Shown here piece after piece: positions 31,207-38,277 of a DNA stretch of 38,277 nucleotides. Every line of letters starts with the position of its first letter. Positions within the stretch are counted from its first letter, which is position 1. The DNA is from Bradyrhizobium sp. NAS96.2 (GTDB lineage: Bacteria; Pseudomonadota; Alphaproteobacteria; Rhizobiales; Xanthobacteraceae). Location: positions 1 through 38,277 of the forward strand of contig NZ_LGHK01000241.1 in the NCBI RefSeq assembly GCF_001908235.1, in the 5' to 3' direction. A program made the position numbers and the translations under genes. Under the pieces are notes generated by a model. That model was not told where the DNA came from. It ran no database searches and saw nothing but the letters and a program-made list of their open reading frames with translations.

Positions 31207-31746
31207 ATGACCTTCGACCACGACATCAAGGCGACCGTTCGCACCATCCCGGACTACCCGAAGAAGGGCATCCTGTTTCGCGACATCACGACCTTGCTGG
31301 CGGATGCCCGTGCCTTCCGCCGGGCGGTCGATGAGCTGGTGCATCCCTGGGCCGGAGCGAAGGTCGACAAGGTCGCGGGCATCGAGGCGCGCGGCTTCAT
31401 CCTCGGCGGCGCGGTGGCGCATCAGCTCTCCGCCGGCTTCGTGCCGATCCGCAAGAAGGGCAAGCTGCCGCACACCACGGTGCGGATCGCCTATTCGCTG
31501 GAATACGGCATCGACGAGATGGAGATGCATGCCGACGCCGTGCAGCCTGGCGAGCGCGTGATCCTGGTCGACGATCTGATCGCGACCGGCGGCACCGCGG
31601 AGGGCGCGGTGAAGCTCTTGCGCCAGATCGGCGCCAATGTGGTCGCGGCCTGCTTCATCATCGATTTGCCCGACCTCGGCGGCGCGGCGAAGCTGCGCGC
31701 GATGGATGTCCCGGTGCGCACGCTGATGGCGTTCGAGGGGCATTAG
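31207..31746 (+). CDS. apt: Adenine phosphoribosyltransferase
   Basis: Apt salvages adenine by joining it to PRPP, giving AMP. The 179-residue length is standard. Signatures are TIPDYPKKGILFRDITTLL near the start, GIEARGFILGGAVAHQL, IRKKGKLPHTT (flexible loop region), and the PRPP-binding motif VILVDDLIATGGTA (118-131). The start at 31207 follows directly on the family C palindrome; CGAGACAGCA before it is a weak ribosome binding site. It is probably transcribed on its own. A family A palindrome follows its stop and separates it from the convergent P-loop gene. Confidence 0.95.
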   Translation: MTFDHDIKATVRTIPDYPKKGILFRDITTLLADARAFRRAVDELVHPWAGAKVDKVAGIEARGFILGGAVAHQLSAGFVPIRKKGKLPHTTVRIAYSLEYGIDEMEMHADAVQPGERVILVDDLIATGGTAEGAVKLLRQIGANVVAACFIIDLPDLGGAAKLRAMDVPVRTLMAFEGH

Positions 31747-31750
31747 CGCG

Positions 31751-31883
31751 CGTCGTCCCTTGCGAAAGCCGGGACCCATAACCACGAATGCTGGTTGTGG
31801 GAAAATGCTGCGGCCCCAGCCTTCGTCAAATATACAGCAGTGGTTATGGGTCCCGGCTTGCGCTTCGCTTCGCCGGGACGACG
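31751..31883. repeat. Family A intergenic palindrome, copy 4
   Basis: CGTCGTCCCTTGCGAAAGCC followed by GGGACCCATAACCAC at the left; GTGGTTATGGGTCCCGGC and CGCCGGGACGACGG at the right. It fills the space between the convergent apt and P-loop ATPase genes and ends one base short of the latter's stop codon. Confidence 0.75.
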
Positions 31884-31884
31884 G

Positions 31885-32553
31885 TCATCCCCGCTGCAGC
31901 AGCATGCTGAGCTCGAGATCGCGGAACGTGGTGTAATTCCGCCGGATCCACTGATGCAGCTCGGTGGATGAATCCTTCTCCTGGCGCAGATAGCCGGTGA
32001 AGGAGAAGGTCAGCCGGTCGATATAGGTCTTCAGGAACACCGGCAGCGCGCGGAAGCGCAGCACCCTGCTCGCGGTCATGACCGGCGGCAGCTCGCCGCG
32101 TACCACGAATTCATTGTCGATGACGATGAGCGCATTCGGCGGGATCAGGCCTTGCAGCGTCTGGTAGCCGCGCACCGAGGCGCGGTCGGTATCGGCGACA
32201 TACAGGATCACGGGCGAGACGCGGCGGCGCAGCGCCTCCTTCATCAGCCCGATCTCGTCGCACATTTTGAAGAATTCGTCGAAGGCGTGGTAGCCGAGGT
32301 CGATCACCTTGGCGATGCCGTCATTGACGATGACGCGGTCCATCAGCTGCATCTTGCCGTAGGTGTCGATCACGTCGGCGGTTTCCGTGATCCGCGGCAG
32401 GTAGTCGAGCAGCGACGGCTCTTTCAGGTTGATGTCGTAGCAGACCACGTCGCCGTTCTTGAGCAGCAGGAATTCGCCGAGCAGCCGTGCGATCAGCGTC
32501 TTGCCGACCTGCGGGCGGGGCGAGCAGATGATGTAGACGGGCGTGGATGACAT
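31885..32553 (-). CDS. P-loop ATPase of the ParA/SIMIBI type, atypical Walker A
   Basis: This 222-residue protein starts with a hydrophobic strand and a nucleotide-binding loop, YIICSPRPQVGKTL (Gly17, Lys18, Thr19). Compared with ParA/MinD loops (KGGVGKT), it has Arg at the position of the signature lysine and no glycine pair. DVVCYDINLKEPSLLDYLP resembles the ParA switch/Walker A' strand with a catalytic Asp, and AKVIDLGYHAFDEF the Walker B region. The C-terminus is helical and charged. The family is not recognised by name. A second ParA-like ATPase lies 108 bases upstream on the same strand, so the pair may act together, for example in localisation of a membrane or polar structure. That function is a guess. 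Confidence 0.7.
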   Translation of the reverse strand: MSSTPVYIICSPRPQVGKTLIARLLGEFLLLKNGDVVCYDINLKEPSLLDYLPRITETADVIDTYGKMQLMDRVIVNDGIAKVIDLGYHAFDEFFKMCDEIGLMKEALRRRVSPVILYVADTDRASVRGYQTLQGLIPPNALIVIDNEFVVRGELPPVMTASRVLRFRALPVFLKTYIDRLTFSFTGYLRQEKDSSTELHQWIRRNYTTFRDLELSMLLQRG

Positions 32554-32661
32554 CGCCCGCTATATCAGGCCAAATTTTCGCCTAATCCAGCCCCATCGCC
32601 GCCCCGCGTGCGACTTTTTTCGTTGCCCCGAGGCGCGACTTTCTCGTCGCCTTGGCCTCGA

Positions 32662-33405
32662 CTATTTTTCGCCCTTGGCCGACTTGGCGCCGACCAGGTC
32701 GGTCAGCTTGATCCGGTCGAACTCGCTCCAGACATTGGCGAGCCAGTGCCGGACATAGCCGCGCAGCACGAACGAATAATTCGCGGCGTCGTCGTTGATG
32801 CCCTTGTTGGCGACGAATTTGAGGAACGGAACCGAAGACACCTCCACCTGCTCATAGGCCATTTCGTTGAGCTTGGGGATCGTGAGGTCGGTCGCGTCCT
32901 TGATGCGGTGGAAGTAGGAATTGTAGGTCGCCTGGTCCCACTGGAAGAACTGGGTGTCGTTGATGAAGTTCTTCACCAGGAAATATTTCGCGCCGCCCAT
33001 GAAGCCGGCGGTCTCGGCGATCTCGTCCAGCGAGGCGATCGAGGGGCCGAGGATATGGAACACGGCGAAGGTGATCTGGCCGGAACGCGCCGCGTCGAGG
33101 AAGCCGATGTCGCGCAGCGAGGCCAGCGCGGGCGACAAGAGGCCGGCGCGGACGTCGATCACGGTGACCGCGGGGCCCGAGTTCAGCGTATCGAAGATCT
33201 TCATCTGGTCCGCGGTCGTCGTCATGTCGACGATCTCGGTGATGTCGGGATGGAAGCGCTTCAGCGTGCCGCGCGGCGACTCGGTGTCGAACGCCCGGGT
33301 CTGCACATTGTTGGCACTGAAATAGTCCAGGAGCGTCCGCGAGACGGTGGTCTTGCCGACCCCGCCCTTGTCGGCGCCCACCACGATCACAACCGGCTTT
33401 GCCAT
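32662..33405 (-). CDS. ParA/MinD-like ATPase with a deviant Walker A motif
   Basis: The protein has 247 residues. The deviant Walker A motif, ADKGGVGKTT (Lys13 as the signature lysine), is complete. RAFDTESPRGTLKRFHP follows as the second conserved strand, and VTVIDVRAGL as Walker B. ParA-type ATPases position DNA or protein complexes by ATP-driven dimerisation on a surface. No ParB gene, parS site or Min partner is seen nearby, so it is an orphan ParA-like protein. The C-terminus, which ends in SAKGEK, has a hydrophobic helix-like part (FVLRGYVRHWLANVWSEF) but no clear amphipathic membrane-targeting end. It is the upstream member of a pair with 31885-32553. Confidence 0.75.
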   Translation of the reverse strand: MAKPVVIVVGADKGGVGKTTVSRTLLDYFSANNVQTRAFDTESPRGTLKRFHPDITEIVDMTTTADQMKIFDTLNSGPAVTVIDVRAGLLSPALASLRDIGFLDAARSGQITFAVFHILGPSIASLDEIAETAGFMGGAKYFLVKNFINDTQFFQWDQATYNSYFHRIKDATDLTIPKLNEMAYEQVEVSSVPFLKFVANKGINDDAANYSFVLRGYVRHWLANVWSEFDRIKLTDLVGAKSAKGEK

Positions 33406-33561
33406 GGAAGTCCCTTAAAGCGCGCTCCCGACCGCGATGGCGGTCGGCAAGTCCCCACACTGCTTTGGGCGCGAACATGGCAGAAACGAGGGAGAATTCA
33501 ATTCCTTAAGGCGCCCGCAATCGGTTTGGTGGGGAATTCCTTAATGGACTGAGTAGGCTAG

Positions 33562-33609
33562 GGCATGATCCGGAAAATGGCGCAGCGGTTTTCCGGGAAA
33601 ATCATGCCC
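33562..33609. repeat. Family D palindrome, copy 2
   Basis: GGCATGATCCGGAAAA at the left and TTTTCCGGGAAAATCATGCC at the right, with GCGCAGCGG in the loop. It is a shorter version of the repeat at 3251 and lies just downstream of the M48 protease gene's stop. Confidence 0.75.
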
Positions 33610-33629
33610 AAATCAAAGCGCCGGCGCGA

Positions 33630-34886
33630 TCAGCGGTGCCGGCCCCAAGGGCCTTGCAGAGGACCTTGGAGAGGACCCAGTGGTCCCAAAGGTCCCTGTG
33701 CGGGGCTGGTGCCCGGCAGCGGCGGCGGATTGTTCGGCTGTGCAGGCGGCTTATCGCCCCAAGGGCCGTGGGTCACCGGTGGAGGCTGTTCGCCGGCCGC
33801 GGTCGGTTGGTCCTGCGTCGCGGTCTGGTCCGAGGTCTCATCCGGCAGAGCGAGCGGTCCGGGATCGTGGCCGCCGGCATATTTCACCAGCGCGTCGACC
33901 CGGGACTTCACCGACGGGTGGGTGGCGAACAGGTCGGCAAAGCCTTCGCGGGGATTGTCGACGCAGAGTTCCATCACCGCCGAGGTGGCGTCCGGCAGCT
34001 CGCCGCGGTTCTCGATCTTGCGCAGCGCCGAGATCATCGCATCGGGGTTCTTGGTCAGCTCGACCGATCCGGCATCGGCGAGAAATTCGCGCGACCGCGA
34101 CAGCGCGAGCTTGACCACCTGCGACAGCAGCCAGGCCAGCATGATCAATGCGACCGCGATGATGATGACGATGATCGCGCCGCCGCCCGAGCCTTTGCTG
34201 TCGCGATCCGAGGAAGATCTCGACGACGAGGAGGATGACGACGACGACGACCAACCGCCTCCGCCGCCGCTCGAGTTCCACGACAGGTTTGTGAACAGGC
34301 GGAAGAACAGCTCGCCGAAGAAGCCGACCACGCCGGCGATGATCACCGCGATCACCATCAGCTGCACGTCGCCGTTCTTGATATGGGTGAGCTCGTGGCC
34401 GAGCACAGCCTCGATCTCCTGGTCGTTCAGCGCCTTCAACAGACCTGTGGTGACCGTGATGGCGTATTGGCGCGGGTTGAGGCCGGTCGCGAACGCATTC
34501 AGCGCCGGGCTGTCCATCACCTTCAGCTTCGGCATCGGGATGCCGCGCGAGATGCAGAGATTTTCCAGCAGATTGTAGAGCCGCTGCTGCTGCTGCCGCG
34601 TCACGCTCTCGCCGCCGGTGACGGCGTCGATCATCTTCTGGTGGAAGAAATAGGCGATCACGATCCAGGCCACCGCCGCGATCGTCGCCCATGGCAGCGC
34701 CGACGCCAGATCGTGCGAGGCCCGCGTCAGGTAATAGTCGACGGTGCGGCCGCTATCGATCATCACCTCCGCGACCAGCGCGCCGGCATAGACCAGCACG
34801 TAGATCAGCAGGAACAGGCCGGCGAGCAGCAGCATCGAACGAAACTTGTTCGATGCGATATGCGTGTAGAGACCATAGGCGGCCAT
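33630..34886 (-). CDS. M48-family membrane metalloprotease (HtpX-like)
   Basis: The 418-residue protein has two N-terminal membrane helices (about 17-39 and 64-84), then the zinc motif HELTH (164-168) in VLGHELTHIKNGD, and a third ligand, probably Glu in SREFLADAGS. Two more membrane helices flank a low-complexity loop of Gly and Ser (about residues 205-235). The C-terminal 90 residues are Pro/Gly-rich and probably disordered. HtpX-type proteases cut misfolded membrane proteins. The lemA gene lies 34 bases upstream on the same strand; LemA and M48 proteins are often encoded together. The normal M48 order is kept, but the Ser/Gly loop and Pro-rich tail are unusual additions. Confidence 0.9.
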   Translation of the reverse strand: MAAYGLYTHIASNKFRSMLLLAGLFLLIYVLVYAGALVAEVMIDSGRTVDYYLTRASHDLASALPWATIAAVAWIVIAYFFHQKMIDAVTGGESVTRQQQQRLYNLLENLCISRGIPMPKLKVMDSPALNAFATGLNPRQYAITVTTGLLKALNDQEIEAVLGHELTHIKNGDVQLMVIAVIIAGVVGFFGELFFRLFTNLSWNSSGGGGGWSSSSSSSSSSRSSSDRDSKGSGGGAIIVIIIAVALIMLAWLLSQVVKLALSRSREFLADAGSVELTKNPDAMISALRKIENRGELPDATSAVMELCVDNPREGFADLFATHPSVKSRVDALVKYAGGHDPGPLALPDETSDQTATQDQPTAAGEQPPPVTHGPWGDKPPAQPNNPPPLPGTSPAQGPLGPLGPLQGPLQGPWGRHR

Positions 34887-34920
34887 GACGGAGCAGCCTC
34901 TCGCCGGCGTGCGTTGCGCC

Positions 34921-35481
34921 TCAGAACTTCACGCTCGGTGCCACCTCGACTTCGGTGCGGCTGGCGCCGAGGTCGAAGAAATCCTTGCGGGTGAAACCGA
35001 ACATTCCGGCGAACAGTGCGGCCGGCATCTGCTGGATGCCGGTGTTGTATTCCTGAACCGCGTTGTTGAAGAAGCGGCGGCTGGCGGCGATCTTGTTCTC
35101 GAGATCGGAAAGCTCCGATGCGAGCTGCTGGAAATTGGCGTTGGCCTTGAGATCCGGATAGGCCTCCGACAGCGCGATCAGCCGGCCGAGCGCGCCGGAG
35201 AGCTGGTTCTCCGCCGCCGAGACCTGGGCCGGACCCTGCGCCGAGATCGCCGAATTGCGCGCCTTGATGACGTCGTCGAGCGTGCCGCGTTCATGGGCGG
35301 CATAGCCCTTCACGGTTTCAACCAGGTTCGGGATCAAATCGTGGCGCTGCTTGAGCTGCACGTCGATGTCGGCAAAGGCCTGGCTGACCCGCTGGCCCAG
35401 CGCGACCAGGCGGTTATAGGCGCCGAATGCAAACAGCACGAGAAGGACGATGACGCCGATAACGATCCAGCTGGTCGACAT
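34921..35481 (-). CDS. lemA: LemA family protein
   Basis: This 186-residue protein has one N-terminal membrane helix (WIVIGVIVLLVLFAFGAY), followed by a four-helix-bundle LemA domain: NRLVALGQRVSQAFADIDVQ, LKQRHDLIPNLVETVKGYA, LSEAYPDLKANANFQQL, and the diagnostic ASRRFFNNAVQEYNTGIQQ. The end FARKDFFD-type sequence (GFTRKDFFDLGAS) is also standard. The start at 35481 was preferred because it places the helix at the N-terminus and has AGGAG ten bases upstream; the longer frame includes non-coding sequence. LemA is cytoplasmic-facing or periplasmic depending on species, and its role is unclear. It is co-transcribed with the M48 protease. Confidence 0.93.
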   Translation of the reverse strand: MSTSWIVIGVIVLLVLFAFGAYNRLVALGQRVSQAFADIDVQLKQRHDLIPNLVETVKGYAAHERGTLDDVIKARNSAISAQGPAQVSAAENQLSGALGRLIALSEAYPDLKANANFQQLASELSDLENKIAASRRFFNNAVQEYNTGIQQMPAALFAGMFGFTRKDFFDLGASRTEVEVAPSVKF

Positions 35482-35621
35482 GACAGGGCAACTCCTGATG
35501 GACGAGACGGCGGCACCGTAGCCCAAGATCGGGGCACAGGGCAGCCCGCCGCGAAAAGGTGGGCAATGTCTTGGTCGGGGATGGCGTCCAATTAGTTCAA
35601 TGGCGTCGCCCGCTGGTTCTA

Positions 35622-35739
35622 CGTCGTCCCGGCGAAAGCCGGGACCCATAGCCGCGGCCCGCGGAAGCGGCACAAGGGTCGGCGTTCGCTCGCAACACGC
35701 GGTGGTGGTTATGGGTCCCGGCTTTCGCCGGGACGACGC
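35622..35739. repeat. Family A intergenic palindrome, copy 5 (overlaps a coding end)
   Basis: ACGTCGTCCCGGCGAAAGCC then GGGACCCATAGCC at the left; GGTTATGGGTCCCGGC and TTTCGCCGGGACGACGCG at the right. It is the best-preserved copy. Its right arm (from 35709) is translated as the last residues of the Rsm22-type methyltransferase. Confidence 0.8.
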
Positions 35740-36713
35740 GGGTTGTCGATGACCGCATCACCCCAGCGCCAGCGCCGGGCGCGCGCGTAGTCGGCTTTGG
35801 CGCGGCGGGGGACTCTGGCGACGACGACGCCTTCGGGCGTGCACAGCTTGGCCGCGATCTCGACCTTGCCGACATCCGGCTGCGCCAGCACGCGCGACGG
35901 CCTGTTCTCAGCGCGCGCCCGGCTCAGCGCGACATAGGCAAAGCGTTCATCCTCGAACGGGGCGTCGGCGCCCTTGACCTGCTTGTGCGCGCGCGAGCGT
36001 TGCAGGCGCTGCGAGAAATGGCACCAGTCGGGCGCGACCAGCGGGCAGGCGCGGTCATGCGGGCAGGGCGCAGTGACATGCGCGCCGGCTGCGATCAATC
36101 GTGCGCGGAGTGCGATGATCCGCGCATAGCCTGCGGGGGTGCCGGGCTCGACGACCAGCAGGGTATTCCTGGTTTTCTCCCACATGACATCGGTGAGCGC
36201 GTCGCGCTCGGCATCATTGAGCTCGTTGATAACGTAGCTCGCGATCACGAGGTCAGCGGCCTCGGCATGCGCCGCATAGGTGCGGGCCCGGCCGAGCTCG
36301 TAGGTGATGCGGCGCAGGCGGTCACTCCGGCGCGTGAGGTCGAGCGCCAGCGTGCGCAGCGCCTCATTGGCATCGAGCAGCGTGAACGCCTGCAACGACG
36401 GGAAGGCTTCCGCGGCCGCCCAGCTTGCCGTCCCCGGCCCGGCGCCGACGTCGAGCAGGCTCGTGGGCGCGAAGTCCGGCCTGATTTCGGAGAGTGCATT
36501 GAGGCTCGCCACCACGGCGGCATAGGTCGCCGGCATCCGCGCCACGGCGTAGGCCAGCGCATCAGTCTCGGTCTTGATAGTCGAGGAGCCGCCGCCTTCG
36601 CGATAGGTCTGCGAGATGATGGCTGCACGGCCGGCGGCGTCGCTGCGCGACAGGCCTTCGAGCCGGGCGTTGAGGGCGGCTTTGAGTTCAGCAGGCAGGT
36701 CGGGTGAGGTCAT
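35709..36713 (-). CDS. Small ribosomal subunit Rsm22 family methyltransferase
   Basis: The protein is 334 residues long from ATG 36713, where the sequence begins TSPDLPAELKAAL. The Rossmann SAM-binding motif is TSLLDVGAGPGTASWAAAE, followed by LLDANEALRTLAL and a catalytic-region strand, VIASYVINEL. TLLVVEPGTPAGYARI and the cysteine-rich APCPHDRACPLVAPDWCHF, a likely metal- or Fe-S-binding patch, are both Rsm22 hallmarks. The substrate would be the small ribosomal subunit, but that role is little tested in bacteria. The last ten or so residues (PRRPGESRDP) come from the right arm of a family A palindrome. The upstream in-frame sequence to 36812 is inside a family C palindrome and not coding. 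Confidence 0.88.
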   Translation of the reverse strand: MTSPDLPAELKAALNARLEGLSRSDAAGRAAIISQTYREGGGSSTIKTETDALAYAVARMPATYAAVVASLNALSEIRPDFAPTSLLDVGAGPGTASWAAAEAFPSLQAFTLLDANEALRTLALDLTRRSDRLRRITYELGRARTYAAHAEAADLVIASYVINELNDAERDALTDVMWEKTRNTLLVVEPGTPAGYARIIALRARLIAAGAHVTAPCPHDRACPLVAPDWCHFSQRLQRSRAHKQVKGADAPFEDERFAYVALSRARAENRPSRVLAQPDVGKVEIAAKLCTPEGVVVARVPRRAKADYARARRWRWGDAVIDNPRRPGESRDP

Positions 36714-36730
36714 GCGCCGTACCATCCCCA

Positions 36731-36881
36731 CGTCATTGCGAGCGAAGCGACTTGTCCGCCGAAGCCTTTCGGCGAAGGCGGAAGCAATCCATCGCGCCGC
36801 TTGCTGAAGCATGGATTGCTTCGTCGCTTCCGCGCAAAATTGCTTCGCAATTTTGTCGCCGAGCTCCTCGCAATGACGACG
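36731..36881. repeat. Family C palindrome, copy 3, expanded with nested hairpins
   Basis: Ends CGTCATTGCGAGCGAAGCGA and CTCGCAATGACGACG. The centre keeps GAAGCAATCCAT/ATGGATTGCTTC. Each arm carries an additional hairpin: GCCGAA-GCCT-TTCGGC at 36758-36773 and the perfect CAAAATTGC-TTC-GCAATTTTG at 36835-36855. It separates the smc and Rsm22-type genes. Confidence 0.75.
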
Positions 36882-36900
36882 TTTGGCCGCGAGCGTCGTG

Positions 36901-38277
36901 CTACGCCACGTTCTGGTCGAGGATGTCGACCGCGCCCTGCAGGTCGACCGACACCAGCTGCGACACGCCGCGCTCGGCCATGGTGACGCCGAACAGCCGG
37001 TTCATCCGCGCCATCGTGATCGGATTGTGCGTGATGATGATGAAGCGCGTGTCGGTCGAACCGGTCATTTCGTGCAGGAGGCTGCAGAACCGTTCGACGT
37101 TGTGGTCGTCGAGCGGCGCGTCGACTTCGTCCAGCACGCAGATCGGCGACGGGTTGGTGAGGAACACCGCGAAGATCAGCGAGAGCGCAGTCAGCGCCTG
37201 CTCGCCGCCCGAAAGCAGCGACAGCGTCTGCGGCTTCTTGCCCGGCGGCTTGGCGATGATCTCGAGACCGGCTTCGAGCGGATCGTCGCTCTCGATCAGA
37301 TGCAGCGCCGCTTCGCCACCGCCGAACAGCTCGGTGAACAGCCGCTTGAAGTGGTTGTTGACGGTCTCGAACGAGGTCAGCAGGCGCTCGCGTGCTTCGC
37401 GGTTGAGGCTCTGGATGCCCTGGCGCAGCCGCTTGATCGCCTCGACGAGGTCGTCGCGTTCGGTGGTCAGCGCGGTGTGCTGGGTCTCGACTTCCTTGAG
37501 CTCTTCCTCGGCGCGCAGATTGACGGCGCCCAGGCGCTCGCGGTCGCGGCGCAGCTTTTCGAGTTCTTCCTCCACCTGCGCGACGGGCGGCAGCTCCTGG
37601 CCCGGTTCGATCTCGGCCATGCCGACGACGGCGCTCGGCTCGACCTCGAGCATGTCGTGAATCTCGCGCTCGATATCGGCGAGGCGGCGGCGGGTGCCTT
37701 CCATGCGCTCCTCGGCGCGCGCGGTGGCTTCGCGGGACGACGACAGCGCTTCGAGCGTGGCCTTGGCGACGCGGTCGGTTTCCGCCATCGCGGCTTCGGC
37801 GGTCGCGAGTGCGTCGGCGGCGATTCGGCGATCGCCTTCGGCGTGCTCGATCTCCGTGATCAGCGCGCTGCGCTTTTCGGCGAACACTTCCGGCGCATTG
37901 GCCAACTCTTCGCGCTCGATCGACACCTCGGCGATGCGCGCCTCGATGGTGCCCACCTGCGAGGCGGCGCTGGTCTTGCGGTTCTGCCATTCGTTGCGTT
38001 CGGCGAGGATCGCCTGCACGCGGCGGTCGGCGAGCTCGGCTTCGCGGGCGAGCGCCTGCGCCTCGGCGCGGACCTGCGCCGCGGCACGGCGCTGGTTGTC
38101 GATCTCGGAGCGAACCGCGGCGAGCTGGGCCTCGGTCTCGACACCCGGCGGCAGCTCGGCGAGCGCGGCAGCCGCGCTCTCATGCGCGGCTTCGGCCTCG
38201 GCGCGATCGGCGGCGACGCGGCTGTGCGCCTCGGTCAGCGCCGATTTGCGCGCGGAGTGGCGGTTGATCTCGCGCTC
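36901..38277 (-). CDS. smc: Chromosome segregation protein SMC, C-terminal part (runs off the window)
   Basis: The 458 residues visible here are the C-terminal coiled coil and ATPase head of SMC. They begin beyond the right edge of the window: the frame stays open with coiled-coil sequence to base 38277. The head has the ABC signature LSGGEQALTALSLIFAVF, Walker B SPICVLDEVDAPLDD and the switch His in FIIITHNP. SMC dimers with ScpA/ScpB compact and separate chromosomes in the cytoplasm. A run of glutamate, alanine and arginine heptads covers the first 250 residues or so. There is no sign of a frame break. An apparent GTG start inside at 38019 is not the gene's beginning. It would normally be a single gene of about 1150 residues. 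Confidence 0.95.
   Translation of the reverse strand, partial: EREINRHSARKSALTEAHSRVAADRAEAEAAHESAAAALAELPPGVETEAQLAAVRSEIDNQRRAAAQVRAEAQALAREAELADRRVQAILAERNEWQNRKTSAASQVGTIEARIAEVSIEREELANAPEVFAEKRSALITEIEHAEGDRRIAADALATAEAAMAETDRVAKATLEALSSSREATARAEERMEGTRRRLADIEREIHDMLEVEPSAVVGMAEIEPGQELPPVAQVEEELEKLRRDRERLGAVNLRAEEELKEVETQHTALTTERDDLVEAIKRLRQGIQSLNREARERLLTSFETVNNHFKRLFTELFGGGEAALHLIESDDPLEAGLEIIAKPPGKKPQTLSLLSGGEQALTALSLIFAVFLTNPSPICVLDEVDAPLDDHNVERFCSLLHEMTGSTDTRFIIITHNPITMARMNRLFGVTMAERGVSQLVSVDLQGAVDILDQNVA

Noticed and set aside
36802..36986. Short + strand frame in front of smc
   Set aside because: It lies in the family C palindrome and reads through its hairpins. There is no ribosome binding site or protein-like sequence.

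Overview
The window is high-GC chromosomal DNA that looks like a Bradyrhizobium-type alphaproteobacterium (Nitrobacteraceae, Hyphomicrobiales). The main reasons are a Rieske gene followed by a fused cytochrome b/c1 gene (fbcF-fbcH arrangement), a fused anthranilate synthase trpE(G) behind a Trp-Trp leader peptide, many Rhizobiales DUF families (DUF4170, DUF1285, DUF6111, DUF4159), and four families of dispersed intergenic palindromes. No tRNA, rRNA, insertion sequence, prophage or CRISPR was seen. Most of it is housekeeping sequence. All assignments were made by eye from motifs, without database searches.

Layout. 1-2462: palindromic repeats, a Tat-exported HiPIP gene broken by an amber codon at its conserved Trp, a convergent ScfR/RamB-type regulator with a perfect 15-bp palindrome in front of it, and a DUF4170 gene with a good terminator. 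2676-6730: a tail-anchored hypothetical protein, a glycine-rich-domain protein, a metallophosphoesterase, a NUDIX hydrolase, a GNAT acetyltransferase and an EthD-family protein. 6867-9836: a TonB-dependent receptor and a DUF2946 protein behind a palindrome that matches a Zur box, so probably a zinc-uptake unit. 9940-16759: a moxR - DUF58 - BatA/DUF4159 - membrane-protein operon in which the DUF4159 gene carries a one-base frameshift. Divergent from it, 17013-19835 holds DUF1285 - CoA pyrophosphatase - DUF6111 - CCA-adding enzyme, three of whose junctions are 4-bp overlaps.

19928-23469 (minus strand): trmL - queE - queD - hemF - HAD phosphatase, then DUF2158. These cover tRNA wobble modification, 7-deazaguanine synthesis and haem synthesis. 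Divergent from trmL is the cytochrome bc1 operon (23748-26423), which ends in a strong terminator. Then come a dienelactone hydrolase, an extradiol-dioxygenase-like protein, the trp leader with trpE(G), and apt.

31885-38277 (minus strand): two adjacent ParA-like P-loop ATPases of unknown role, lemA with an M48 membrane protease, an Rsm22-type methyltransferase whose C-terminus is encoded by a palindromic repeat, and the C-terminal part of smc running off the window edge.

The points most worth a second look are the leaderless-looking trpL attenuator, the Zur-box/DUF2946/TonB-receptor unit, the two disrupted genes (HiPIP, DUF4159), the QueD lacking its usual catalytic Cys, the paired P-loop ATPases, and the repeat families, one copy of which has invaded a coding end.
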